Of a stretch of 52,269 bases of DNA, positions 26,037-34,292 are shown in pieces. The position numbers and the translations under genes were made by a program. The DNA comes from an uncultured Collinsella sp. Its GTDB lineage: Bacteria; Actinomycetota; Coriobacteriia; Coriobacteriales; Coriobacteriaceae. The notes under the pieces were generated by a model. The model ran no database searches. It had not been told where the DNA came from and was given only the letters and a program-made list of their open reading frames with translations. The stretch is taken from NCBI GenBank assembly GCA_900757205.1, contig CAAENA010000018.1:1-52269 (forward strand). Reading direction: 5' to 3'. Numbering within the stretch: position 1 is the first letter of the stretch; each line of letters begins with the position of its first letter.

Positions 26037-27699
26037 GAAAGTTTGCTCCTTCCCGATCTTGTTTGCGCTGCTCGCCCTCTTGATCGGCACCTGCGCGGTT
26101 GTGTTCCCCGCATCCGCGCAGGCCGCGCCGACCTCGACCGGTTCCATCACGGTGACAGGCACCGTGGCGCGCAGCTACGACGCCTACCAGATCTTTGACG
26201 CCAACGTCGTCGATGACGACAGCGACGCCAAGATCGCCACCGACCTTGTCTGGGCAAGCGATGCCGTGCGCGACGCCGCGCTGCCTGTGTTGCACAGCGC
26301 CGGCATGCCCAATTCCCAGACCACCGCACAGGAAGCTGCCGAGTGGCTCAACACCGATTCCCGCCTTACGAGCGCGCTGAGCGCACAGCTCGCTCGTTCC
26401 CTCCAGAGCTCTGGCGCCGTGTCCGTGGCCCTTAACGCGGGCACGACGGCCGAGCTGCCCTGTGGCTACTGGCTCATCGTCGCCAAAGACGACGCCATCT
26501 CCCAAAACGAGGCCGGCACCGCGCCGATCATGGCCCTGGTCGGCGGCAGCGCCGTCACCGTCAAGCCCAAGGCCGCGACGCCCAAGGTCCAAAAGCACGT
26601 GCTGGAGGACAGCACCGCCGCATGGCAGAAGGCCGCCGACGCCACGGTCGCCGACGACCTGTACTGGCGCCTCTCGGCCACGGTCCCGGCCGGGCTCACC
26701 GCCTACGACACCTATACGGTGCGGTTCGTCGACACCATGAGCGCGGGGCTCGACCCCTCCAAGGTGGCCGAGAGCATGCGTGTGTACGTGGCGGCGGGCG
26801 CGGACGGCGGCTTCGACGCCGTCTCGGCCGGCAAGGACGGACGCGCCGGCACCGAGCCCGCGAAGGGCTGGACCGACATCACGGCCCAGTGCGCCACCAA
26901 GGTAGCGGCTGACGGCAAGACCTTCACCGTGCGCACCGGCGACCTGATCGCCGCGCTCGGCGGGGCCGACGCCTTCACCGCGGGCGCTCGCGTGGTCGCC
27001 GTGTACAATGCGCCGCTCAGTAGCGCGTGCAACCACGGCATCGCGAAGGGCAACCCCAACGAGGTCTACCTGCGCTACCCGCGCTCTCCCTTTGCCGACC
27101 AGTCCGGCGACGCCGGCTTCACCCGCACGCCGAGCGACGACGCGTGCGCCTACACCTGGGATCTCGCACTCACCAAGCGCGGCAGCGACGGCGACAAGCC
27201 GCTTGCCGGGGCGGTCCTGAGCATCGCCGACGACCGCGGCCGCACACCGGCGGCCGACGGCACGTGGGATGCGGAGGGCAAGGCCACCGTCACCACGGGC
27301 GAGGACGGCCACGTGACCGTCTCGGGCGTGGACTCTGGCAAGCTGGAGATCCGCGAGCTCAAGGCGCCCAAGGGCTACACCGCCTTCGAGGGCACGCGCT
27401 CCGTGACGGTCAAGGCCGAGGGCCTGGACGTCGACCAGGTGGCCGCTGCCAAGCCCAAACTCACCATCACGGCCGAGTCGCCCCTGCGTGCCGACAGCGC
27501 GGACGGCTCGACGGGCAGCCTGGAGGCATCGCTCATCAACACGCCCACCGGCACACCCCCTAGCATTACCACCGGAGGCTTTATGCCCTCGACTGGCGAT
27601 ATGGCAATGTACGCCGCGGCCGCCGCAGCGGTCGCCGGAGCCGCGCTCATCGTGGTCGCGCTCCTGGTCAAGCGGGGAGGTGGCAGCCATAAAGAGTAG
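26029..27699 (+). CDS. Isopeptide-forming pilin, accessory subunit
   Basis: A 556-residue secreted pilin. GTG 26029 overlaps the adhesin stop. The signal peptide (SFPILFALLALLIGTCAVVF, cleavage near SAQAA) is followed by a D1-like domain, a middle domain with the D2-type pattern (YTVRFVDTMSAGLDPSKV), and a CnaB-type domain (about 390-480; PLAGAVLSIADD, ELKAPKGYTAF). The anchor is MPSTG, then a hydrophobic helix and KRGGGSHKE. The sorting motif departs from LPxTG in its first residue. Order and coupling with the adhesin suggest a minor or basal pilus subunit. Confidence 0.88.
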   Translation: MNKKVCSFPILFALLALLIGTCAVVFPASAQAAPTSTGSITVTGTVARSYDAYQIFDANVVDDDSDAKIATDLVWASDAVRDAALPVLHSAGMPNSQTTAQEAAEWLNTDSRLTSALSAQLARSLQSSGAVSVALNAGTTAELPCGYWLIVAKDDAISQNEAGTAPIMALVGGSAVTVKPKAATPKVQKHVLEDSTAAWQKAADATVADDLYWRLSATVPAGLTAYDTYTVRFVDTMSAGLDPSKVAESMRVYVAAGADGGFDAVSAGKDGRAGTEPAKGWTDITAQCATKVAADGKTFTVRTGDLIAALGGADAFTAGARVVAVYNAPLSSACNHGIAKGNPNEVYLRYPRSPFADQSGDAGFTRTPSDDACAYTWDLALTKRGSDGDKPLAGAVLSIADDRGRTPAADGTWDAEGKATVTTGEDGHVTVSGVDSGKLEIRELKAPKGYTAFEGTRSVTVKAEGLDVDQVAAAKPKLTITAESPLRADSADGSTGSLEASLINTPTGTPPSITTGGFMPSTGDMAMYAAAAAAVAGAALIVVALLVKRGGGSHKE

Positions 27700-27807
27700 C
27701 TGGCAGCCCCACAGAGAGCGGGGCGAGACGTAGCGAAGCAGATGCTAAGACACAGACAGATGATGATCGATCGAATGAGAACCAACCGGAAAACGGAGGA
27801 AAAGAAG

Positions 27808-29601
27808 ATGAGCATGAGCAAGAACATCGCACGCCTGGCAGTAACCGCCGGCCTCACAGCAGCGCTGAGCTTCGGCGGCGTGATGGCGCCCGTGACCATG
27901 GCGTTTGCTGAGGGTACGGGGTCGACCGTCACGTTCGAGGACGCCGATTACGCTGCGTCCACGACCTATAAGGGTATCCAGATCTTCAAGGCAAAGGTCA
28001 CGACGACCGGTGGGAATACGACGGTGAGTAGCATCGAATGGGCCAGCTCCGATGCCCAAACTGCTGTCGTAAACGCCATCAAGAAAAAGGATGCATCCTA
28101 CAAAAGCGAGAACGCACAGGATGCTGCCGATTGGCTTAGCACCAAATCTGAAGTTACCGGGACCGATTCGAAGGTTGCTAGCGACAACGTTCTCAGTCTA
28201 ATTGCCGATGGCCTGAAGAACAGCACCACCTGGAAGGTGACGAGCGAGGGCAGTGCATCCCTTTCCGGACTCGGCGCCGGCTACTGGCTCTTCCTCACCG
28301 CTACTCCCGGTAAGCCTGCTGACAAGTCGACCGATGTGTCCACCTCTCCCGTCTACGCCGTGATCGACGGCGTTAACGCGACGACCGTTACGCCAAAGAA
28401 GGGCGTGCCTACTGTCGAGAAGAAGGTCCTCGACGATGCCGACGCCGCCGATGCCACCGACATCAAGGGCTCCAACAAATGGAATGATGTCGCCGATTCC
28501 CAGATCGGCCAGGAAGTTAACTACAAGCTTACCGGCACGATCGCCAGCAACTACGCTACCTTTGGCACGTATGCTTACAAGTTCACCGACGGGCTTTCCA
28601 ATGGCCTTGACTATGTCAAAGGCTCGGTTAAGGTGTACGCGCTGAACGGCGAGACTTACAGCGAGATTGAGTCGAGCAATTATACCGTGACGGATGCTGA
28701 TGCTAGCAACAACAACACGCTGACGGTCGAGTTCAAGACCGGAGACGGCAAGAAGGGCCTCAAGGACGTCGCGAGCGTGACCGCCGACACCAAGATCGTT
28801 GTCTTCTACAAGGCAAAGCTCAACGGCAACGCCGTGATTGGCAATGCAACCGACGGCAACAAGGGCGGTAACCCCAACACCGTCAAGCTCGAGTACTCCA
28901 ACAACCCGTATGCCGAGGGCACGGGCGAGACGATCGAGGATACCGTCGCCGACTTCGCGTTCAAGCTCAACCTCAACAAGGTCGACCAGGGCACCGAGAG
29001 GGGCCTTGCGGGCGCCGTCTTCACCATCCAGTCCGCTGATTCGAACACTCAAGACCAGTATATCGCCTCGAAGGACGACCCCACCGCGGGCGTCGTCGCG
29101 GGCCAGCTCGTGACCGTTGCCGACGTCAACCACCTGCCTGACTACGTGACGTTCACGTCCGACAAAGACGGCAAGATCCCCGTCTCCGGCCTCGACGCCG
29201 GCTCCTACAAGGTGACCGAGGTCAAGGCCCCCGGCGACTCCTACACCAAGGCCAAACCCTTCACCTTCAAGATCACCCCGACGTATGACGCCGTGACCAT
29301 GAAGGTGACGGAGCTTAAGGCGGAGGTTTCCGAGTACGACAAGGGCCGCAACGACATCGCCTTCGGTACGCTTGACGACACTGCCGGTGACAACAAACTG
29401 AACGGCACGGAAGGCGCCGGCACCAACGCCGCCACCGGTGAGATCACCATCAACGTCGGCAATACCAAGTCCGTCGGCCTTCCGCTGACCGGTCTCAACG
29501 GTGTGACCTTCACTTGGATCGCTGGTGGCGCGGTGCTGTGCATCGGCGTGGCGCACCTCATCCGCAGCCGTAAGCAGGCCGAGGAGTCCGAGCAGGAGTA
29601 A
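27808..29601 (+). CDS. Isopeptide-forming major pilin
   Basis: A 597-residue pilin with a signal peptide (about 1-34, cleavage after MAFA). The N-terminal domain parallels that of the upstream pilin (YKGIQIFKAKV, AADWLSTKSEV). A fimbrial D2-type domain follows (YKLTGTIASNYATFGTYAYK), then a CnaB-type domain (about 415-520; GLAGAVFTIQ, SGLDAGSYKVTEVKAP). The sorting signal is LPLTG followed by a hydrophobic helix and RSRKQ. GGAGGA precedes ATG 27808. Its domain build, good ribosome site and position before the terminator fit the shaft subunit polymerised by the sortase at 31204. Confidence 0.9.
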   Translation: MSMSKNIARLAVTAGLTAALSFGGVMAPVTMAFAEGTGSTVTFEDADYAASTTYKGIQIFKAKVTTTGGNTTVSSIEWASSDAQTAVVNAIKKKDASYKSENAQDAADWLSTKSEVTGTDSKVASDNVLSLIADGLKNSTTWKVTSEGSASLSGLGAGYWLFLTATPGKPADKSTDVSTSPVYAVIDGVNATTVTPKKGVPTVEKKVLDDADAADATDIKGSNKWNDVADSQIGQEVNYKLTGTIASNYATFGTYAYKFTDGLSNGLDYVKGSVKVYALNGETYSEIESSNYTVTDADASNNNTLTVEFKTGDGKKGLKDVASVTADTKIVVFYKAKLNGNAVIGNATDGNKGGNPNTVKLEYSNNPYAEGTGETIEDTVADFAFKLNLNKVDQGTERGLAGAVFTIQSADSNTQDQYIASKDDPTAGVVAGQLVTVADVNHLPDYVTFTSDKDGKIPVSGLDAGSYKVTEVKAPGDSYTKAKPFTFKITPTYDAVTMKVTELKAEVSEYDKGRNDIAFGTLDDTAGDNKLNGTEGAGTNAATGEITINVGNTKSVGLPLTGLNGVTFTWIAGGAVLCIGVAHLIRSRKQAEESEQE

Positions 29602-29701
29602 CGCTCGCTCACCCATCCCTTTGGCAGGTGGGATGCGATGGCCATGAGACTTGCGGACACTTTTCTCGTCCATTGACGTTCTTGCTTTGCCATTCTCTTT
29701 T

Positions 29702-29740
29702 CGGGGCAGACTCCGCACTGGAGTCTGCCCCGTTCTTTTT
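29702..29740 (+). terminator. Strong terminator of the pilin operon
   Basis: A perfect 13-bp stem, CGGGGCAGACTCC/GGAGTCTGCCCCG, has a GCACT loop and TTCTTTTT tail. Confidence 0.95.
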
Positions 29741-29859
29741 GGGATAACGCAGTCAGCCTCCATCGTCCGATGCGGGCACGCTCGTCATCGCGTTTCTTGA
29801 CTCGTATGAGGTTCGGTTTAAGGTCCGTAGGCGCACGCGCGATACGGACGGTGGACGGC

Positions 29860-29911
29860 ATTTGCGCCGAAAGCGCAAATAAGAATGCCCGGGGGTCGGA
29901 TCCCGGGCATT
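29860..29911. repeat. Two adjacent perfect hairpins
   Basis: ATTTGCGC-CGAAA-GCGCAAAT (29860-29880) is followed by AATGCCCGGG/CCCGGGCATT (29884-29911). They lie in the 510-bp gap between pilin and regulator; the rest of that gap shows only another inverted repeat, TATCCCG/CGGGATA, at 29986-30015. Confidence 0.6.
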
Positions 29912-30076
29912 TAACAAAAACTGAAAACTAGGCCGCCCGCGCTCCCAAACATTTACGCGGGGTGCGTCGTTTTCTATTGAGATTGTATCCCGAATCACCC
30001 CGCCGATCCGGGATATTTTGAAAACTCAAATGTAGGCTTAGGCACGAACGGTATCTCTTTAATTCCGAAAATTATG

Positions 30077-30100
30077 TATAATTCCAATACAAACTGGAAT
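30077..30100 (+). promoter_or_regulatory. Promoter -10 with overlapping palindromic operator
   Basis: TATAAT at 30077-30082 is overlapped by the inverted repeat ATTCCA-n8-TGGAAT (30081-30100), 13 bp before the regulator start. The layout suggests autorepression. No good -35 is seen. Confidence 0.5.
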
Positions 30101-30112
30101 CGAACGAAAACA

Positions 30113-31081
30113 ATGGAAATGAACGAAGCGTTAATCTACTTACAAGAAGCACTAGGCCTCTCCGCCAAGACCAAAACTTGGCCTGGATCCGCACGCTTGC
30201 CGCTGCATCTGCGGGCGATTGAAGTCCGCGCTGTTGACGCAAACGGTTTTTCGTTTTTGCTTGCAAGTTTGCCTACTGGCGTCGGGCTTCCCGAGGCTAA
30301 GAGGGTCTATAGTCAGCTAGCCTTGCGTGCGGAGACTCCTGTTGTCGTTTCGTTTCCTGATGCCGATGCACGTCAGCGCAAAGCATTGGTCGCACAAGGG
30401 ATTCCGTTTGTTTGCCCCGGCAGACAGGCTTTTCTTCCATTTATGGGCACGGCCTGCACGGAGAGGGGCGGTGCCCGGTTTCGCAATCACGCGACCAAGA
30501 TGTCACCCAACGCACAGGCTGCCGCAATCTGGGGAGCAGCCCAGGAGCCATATCGCCCCCATGACCTTTGTCGTGCGCTTGGGATCTCGGCAAGCCGCGC
30601 GAGTGAGGCCATAACCGAGCTTGTTGACAGGGGGCTCGCGAGGCGCGAGCGTTGCGAGCGACGTGTCGTCGTGTTCCCTGTTGCCGTTGATCTTCTGCTC
30701 AGTGAGCACATGGCAGAGCTCTCCTCGCCTGTCTTGAAGGTCTTATTTGCAAGGAAGACGCCGCAGATCGAGTATCTTGTTGACGCCGGGGAGACGGCGC
30801 TCGCTGCGCGTTCGATGCTCGCTGCGCCGGGTATGGAACAAAAGGCCGTCTTAAGAAGTGCATGGCGTCAACTGAGTGACCTCGAAGTCGCAGACGGGGA
30901 GTTGCCGGATAACGAAACGGCGATGATCCAAGTGTGGCGCTATGCGCCCGTGTTTGCCAACTCCTCCCGTGTCGATGACATTTCGCTTGCGCTATCTTTG
31001 GCGGCAATCGACGATGAGCGAATTCAACTCGAAGTCGATCGCATGTTTGGAAAGGAATATCCATGGCAAGAAGCGCTGTAG
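30113..31081 (+). CDS. MarR-like winged-helix protein (AbiEi-type antitoxin-like)
   Basis: A 322-residue protein with an N-terminal 130-residue domain of unknown role and a central winged helix (about 138-200; LCRALGISASRASEAITELV followed by DRGLARRE). The build recalls MarR-like proteins that precede AbiEii-type nucleotidyltransferase toxins. A frame overlapping its 3' end opens as such a partner would but stops after 14 codons. ATG 30113 is chosen since the upstream ATG 30074 lies inside the -10 box. It sits between the pilins and their sortase, so a role in pilus control is possible. Both readings are inference; only the DNA-binding domain is seen. Confidence 0.6.
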   Translation: MEMNEALIYLQEALGLSAKTKTWPGSARLPLHLRAIEVRAVDANGFSFLLASLPTGVGLPEAKRVYSQLALRAETPVVVSFPDADARQRKALVAQGIPFVCPGRQAFLPFMGTACTERGGARFRNHATKMSPNAQAAAIWGAAQEPYRPHDLCRALGISASRASEAITELVDRGLARRERCERRVVVFPVAVDLLLSEHMAELSSPVLKVLFARKTPQIEYLVDAGETALAARSMLAAPGMEQKAVLRSAWRQLSDLEVADGELPDNETAMIQVWRYAPVFANSSRVDDISLALSLAAIDDERIQLEVDRMFGKEYPWQEAL

Positions 31082-31106
31082 AAGGTCTCCAAGAATTCGA
31101 ACCGTA
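31062..31106 (+). pseudogene. Truncated partner ORF (possible AbiEii-type remnant)
   Basis: ATG 31062 overlaps the end of the MarR-like gene and runs 14 codons (MARSAVEGLQEFEP) to TAG. The start resembles nucleotidyltransferase toxins that pair with this regulator type, but nothing further resumes. It could be chance. Confidence 0.25.
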
Positions 31107-31203
31107 GGCGGCGTTTCGGTCCTAGCTGCGTTGTCCGGTGCATGAGTTTGCTAATCGGCTATTATTTGTTTAGACAACCTGAGTTGTAGAGGAGTGACCG
31201 GCG

Positions 31204-32142
31204 ATGGTGCAGGGCGCCAAACATATGAAGAGCAATAACGCCGCGGACAACGGCGGCTCAAGCCCTCAGCCCAAACCTCAACCAAAGCCCAAGCGCCGTC
31301 GCAAGCGACTGCCGCGCTGGGCCGACCGTCTCATCACCATCGTCATCATCCTTATTGGCGTGGGCCTTATGACCTGGCCGTGGATTTTGGACCGGCTCGA
31401 GGCCTCGGGCGTGTTCAACCAAATCAGCACGGTGTCCAGCACCGTGGACGCGCTATCTGCCGAGGAGCGCGAGCGCATTCTGCTCCAGGCTCGCTCCTTT
31501 AACGAGCAGCTGGCGGGCGAGGCCACCGAGCTCCCCGCCGACCAGATTGAGCCCTACGCTCAGCAGCTCATCTTTGACCGCGACCCCATGATGAGCTGGG
31601 TCGAGATCCCCTCCATCGACGTGAGCATGCCCATCTACCACGGCACGAGCGAGGAAGTCCTTATGGCCGGCGTCGGCCACCTGGAGGGCACGAGCCTGCC
31701 GGTGGGCGGCGCCTCGACGCATTGCGTACTCACCGCGCACTCGGGCATGCGCAACCTGAGCATGTTCGACGACATCCACTCGCTGGAGCCCGGCGACCTG
31801 GTGCTGCTGCACACCATGAACAAGACGCTCGCCTATAAGATGGTGGACTCCGAGGTGGTGCTGCCCGAGGAGATGGAGTCGCTGACCATCGAGCCCGGCG
31901 CCGACAAGGTGACGCTCGTCACCTGCACGCCCTACGGCGTGAACGACCATCGCCTGCTGGTGCATTGCGTGCGCACCAAGTACAACAAGAAGGACGTCGA
32001 CAAGCAAAAATCACTGGCCGGCCGCCACTGGGGCAAGCGCGAGTTTGCCGTGCTCATCGTGGTCGTAGCCATTGTGCTGTTGCTGCTGGACATCGTGATC
32101 CACGCGGTCCGCAAGCACCGCAAGGCTAAAGCCTCGGCATAG
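31204..32142 (+). CDS. Class C (pilin-polymerising) sortase
   Basis: A 312-residue sortase. A Pro/Lys/Arg-rich cytoplasmic head leads to a membrane helix (about 43-61). The catalytic domain has His179 (TAHSGM), Cys241 (TLVTCTPYG) and Arg250 (NDHRLL). A lid motif, DRDPMM (125-130), and a second, C-terminal membrane helix (about 280-300) mark class C, which joins pilin subunits covalently. GAGGAG precedes ATG 31204, though ATG 31225 is also possible. It lies 1.6 kb after the last pilin and would polymerise the three LPxTG-like proteins upstream. Confidence 0.93.
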   Translation: MVQGAKHMKSNNAADNGGSSPQPKPQPKPKRRRKRLPRWADRLITIVIILIGVGLMTWPWILDRLEASGVFNQISTVSSTVDALSAEERERILLQARSFNEQLAGEATELPADQIEPYAQQLIFDRDPMMSWVEIPSIDVSMPIYHGTSEEVLMAGVGHLEGTSLPVGGASTHCVLTAHSGMRNLSMFDDIHSLEPGDLVLLHTMNKTLAYKMVDSEVVLPEEMESLTIEPGADKVTLVTCTPYGVNDHRLLVHCVRTKYNKKDVDKQKSLAGRHWGKREFAVLIVVVAIVLLLLDIVIHAVRKHRKAKASA

Positions 32143-32153
32143 GACATTCTTCA

Positions 32154-32191
32154 GAACCGCCACAATGGCGACAGGCACCTCTGTGGTGGTC
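32154..32191. repeat. GCCAGGCA-type hairpin repeat, diverged
   Basis: AACCGCCACA and CTCTGTGGTGGT flank GCGACAGGCAC, 12 bp after the sortase stop. Confidence 0.5.
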
Positions 32192-32201
32192 GGGATTTCC
32201 A

Positions 32202-32264
32202 AACCATCACAACATTCGATAAAAATCTCGTTTTTGGCGAAAAGCGTCGAATGTTGTGATGCTT
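32202..32264. repeat. 63-bp inverted-repeat element, copy 4
   Basis: Arms AACCATCACAACATTCGA and TCGAATGTTGTGATG surround a core in the copy-3 orientation. It lies directly after the diverged hairpin repeat at the end of the sortase gene. Confidence 0.85.
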
Positions 32265-32466
32265 TTCGTTGCGGTCGGGATGGCTTTCGTTGTGGGTGAC
32301 GCGGTTTTAGCTGTGGGCGGGACAGTTTCGCTGCAGAACCGCCAGCCCGCAGCCTGCCAACCGCCGCCCTCGTTACGTTTTCGCTGCATTTGGGTAAAGC
32401 ACCTGCTCCAAGCGGCGTTGCCCTGTATACTAGAGCGGTTTAACTGTTATGCGGAAGGGAGCGCCT

Positions 32467-32778
32467 ATGGCACTCAGCGAGAAAGACGTGCGCGGCATCG
32501 CCGAGTACGCAAAGATCGCACTGACCGATGACGAGCTCACCCAGATGACGTCCTACATGAACGACGCCGTCCAGATGCTCGAGCCCGTCTTGCAATATGA
32601 CTTGCCCGACGTGGAGCCCACGTTCCATCCCATCGGAAGCCTGTCCAACGTGATGGGCGATGACCTGCGCGAGCCCGAGCGCGACCTGCCGCTCGACATT
32701 GCGCTCGAAAACGCCGGCAGCGCGCGCGACCGCTACTTCCGCGTGCCGTCCATTTTGGGAGAGGGGGAGAGCGAGTAA
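32467..32778 (+). CDS. gatC: Aspartyl/glutamyl-tRNA amidotransferase subunit C
   Basis: The 103-residue GatC subunit, which stabilises GatA-GatB. Landmarks are VRGIAEYAKIALTDDEL at the N-terminus and the C-terminal RYFRVPSILGEGE. It opens the gatCAB operon; GAAGGGAG precedes ATG 32467, and its stop overlaps the gatA start in ATGA fashion. The complex converts Glu-tRNA(Gln) and Asp-tRNA(Asn) to the amidated forms. Confidence 0.95.
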   Translation: MALSEKDVRGIAEYAKIALTDDELTQMTSYMNDAVQMLEPVLQYDLPDVEPTFHPIGSLSNVMGDDLREPERDLPLDIALENAGSARDRYFRVPSILGEGESE

Positions 32779-34292
32779 TGAAGCTCAATCTCGATCGATT
32801 CACCGCCGCGCAGCTGGCTGCGCACGTTGCCGCCGGCGATTTCTCTGCTACCGAGGTCGCGCGGGCCTCGCTCGAGGCCATCGAGGCACGCGAGGGCGGG
32901 GTCCAGGCATTCCTGCAGGTGGCGCCCGAGCTTGCGCTCGAGGCCGCCGCGCGCGTGGATGCCGACCGTGCCGCAGGCAAGCCGCTGCCCCCGCTCGCGG
33001 GCGTGCCGCTGGCCATTAAGGACAACATGAACCTCGTGGGCACGCGCACCACCTGCGCTTCCCGTATGCTCGAGGACTACCAGAGCGTCTACACCGCCAC
33101 CTGCGTCCAGCGCATGCTCGACGCCGGCTGCCTGCCCATGGGCAAGGCCAACATGGACGAGTTTGCCTTTGGCAGCTCCACCGAGAGCTCGGCGTTCCAT
33201 CGCACTAACAACCCCTGGGATACCGAGCGCGTGCCCGGCGGCTCCTCGGGCGGCTCCGCTGCAGCCGTCGCCGCGGGCGAGGTCGCGCTCTCGCTGGGCT
33301 CGGATACCGGCGGCTCCATTCGCCAACCGGCGGCGCTCTGCGGCGTGGTGGGCTTTAAGCCCACGTATGGCGCCGTGAGCCGTTACGGCGTGGTTGCCTT
33401 TGGCTCGTCGCTCGATCAGGTGGGCCCCTTTGGCCGCACGGTCGAGGATGTCGCGCTGGCCATGAACGCGCTTACCGGCGCGGGCCACGATCCGTACGAC
33501 TGCACGAGCCAGGATTGCGCCGTCGACTTTACCGAGCATCTCAACGACAGCATCGAGGGCAAGCGCGTGGGCATCATCCCCGCGTTTATGGAGGCCGAGG
33601 GCCTGACGCCCGAGGTCAAGGCCGCTGTTCAGCGCGCCGCCCAGGAGCTGCAGAACCAGGGCGCCGAGCTGGTCGAGGTCGACCTGCCGCACCTGGACGC
33701 CGCCATCGCCGCCTACTACGTCATCGGCCCGGCCGAGGCGTTCTCCAACTTGGCTCGCTTCGACGGCATTCGCTACGGCTATCAGGAGGAGGGCTGCGCC
33801 AACCTGTCCGACCAGAGCTCGCTGTCGCGTGCCCACGGCTTTGGCGCCGAGGCCAAGCGCCGTCAGATGCTCGGCGCCTACCTGCTGAGCTCGGGCGTGT
33901 ACGACAAGTACTACTACGCCGCGCAAAAGGCCCGCACGCTCATCACGCAGGACTACGACGCCGCGTATGCCAAGGTGGACACCATCCTCATGCCCGCCTC
34001 GCCGCGCACGGCCTTTAAGTTTGGCGAGATCAGCGACCCCACGCAGATGTACCTTTCGGACCTGTACACCATCTCGCTCAACATTTGCGGCAACGGCGGT
34101 ATCTCGGTGCCGCTGGGCCTGGGCGAGGATACTCATCTGCCCGTTTCTGCCCAGCTGGTGGGTCCGGCGTTTAAGGACCGTCAACTGCTCACGTTTGCCC
34201 GCGCCCTGGAGCGCGGCTTTGCCGATGCTGCCACGGGTGCGCCCGCGCTTTCCGTCGCGCCCGATTTTGCCGGGAAGGGAGGCGAGCTGTAA
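32778..34292 (+). CDS. gatA: Aspartyl/glutamyl-tRNA amidotransferase subunit A
   Basis: The 504-residue amidase subunit that frees ammonia from glutamine. The amidase signature has the Ser-cisSer-Lys triad: Lys81 (AIKDN), a serine in PGGSSGGSAAA (about 156) and Ser180 (DTGGSIRQP). Length is typical. It is translationally coupled to both neighbours, sharing bases with the gatC stop and the gatB start. Confidence 0.97.
   Translation: MKLNLDRFTAAQLAAHVAAGDFSATEVARASLEAIEAREGGVQAFLQVAPELALEAAARVDADRAAGKPLPPLAGVPLAIKDNMNLVGTRTTCASRMLEDYQSVYTATCVQRMLDAGCLPMGKANMDEFAFGSSTESSAFHRTNNPWDTERVPGGSSGGSAAAVAAGEVALSLGSDTGGSIRQPAALCGVVGFKPTYGAVSRYGVVAFGSSLDQVGPFGRTVEDVALAMNALTGAGHDPYDCTSQDCAVDFTEHLNDSIEGKRVGIIPAFMEAEGLTPEVKAAVQRAAQELQNQGAELVEVDLPHLDAAIAAYYVIGPAEAFSNLARFDGIRYGYQEEGCANLSDQSSLSRAHGFGAEAKRRQMLGAYLLSSGVYDKYYYAAQKARTLITQDYDAAYAKVDTILMPASPRTAFKFGEISDPTQMYLSDLYTISLNICGNGGISVPLGLGEDTHLPVSAQLVGPAFKDRQLLTFARALERGFADAATGAPALSVAPDFAGKGGEL

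Noticed and set aside
25933..27690. Minus-strand ORF of 585 codons opposite the second pilin
   Set aside because: It is the mirror of a well-supported pilin gene and shows no domain.
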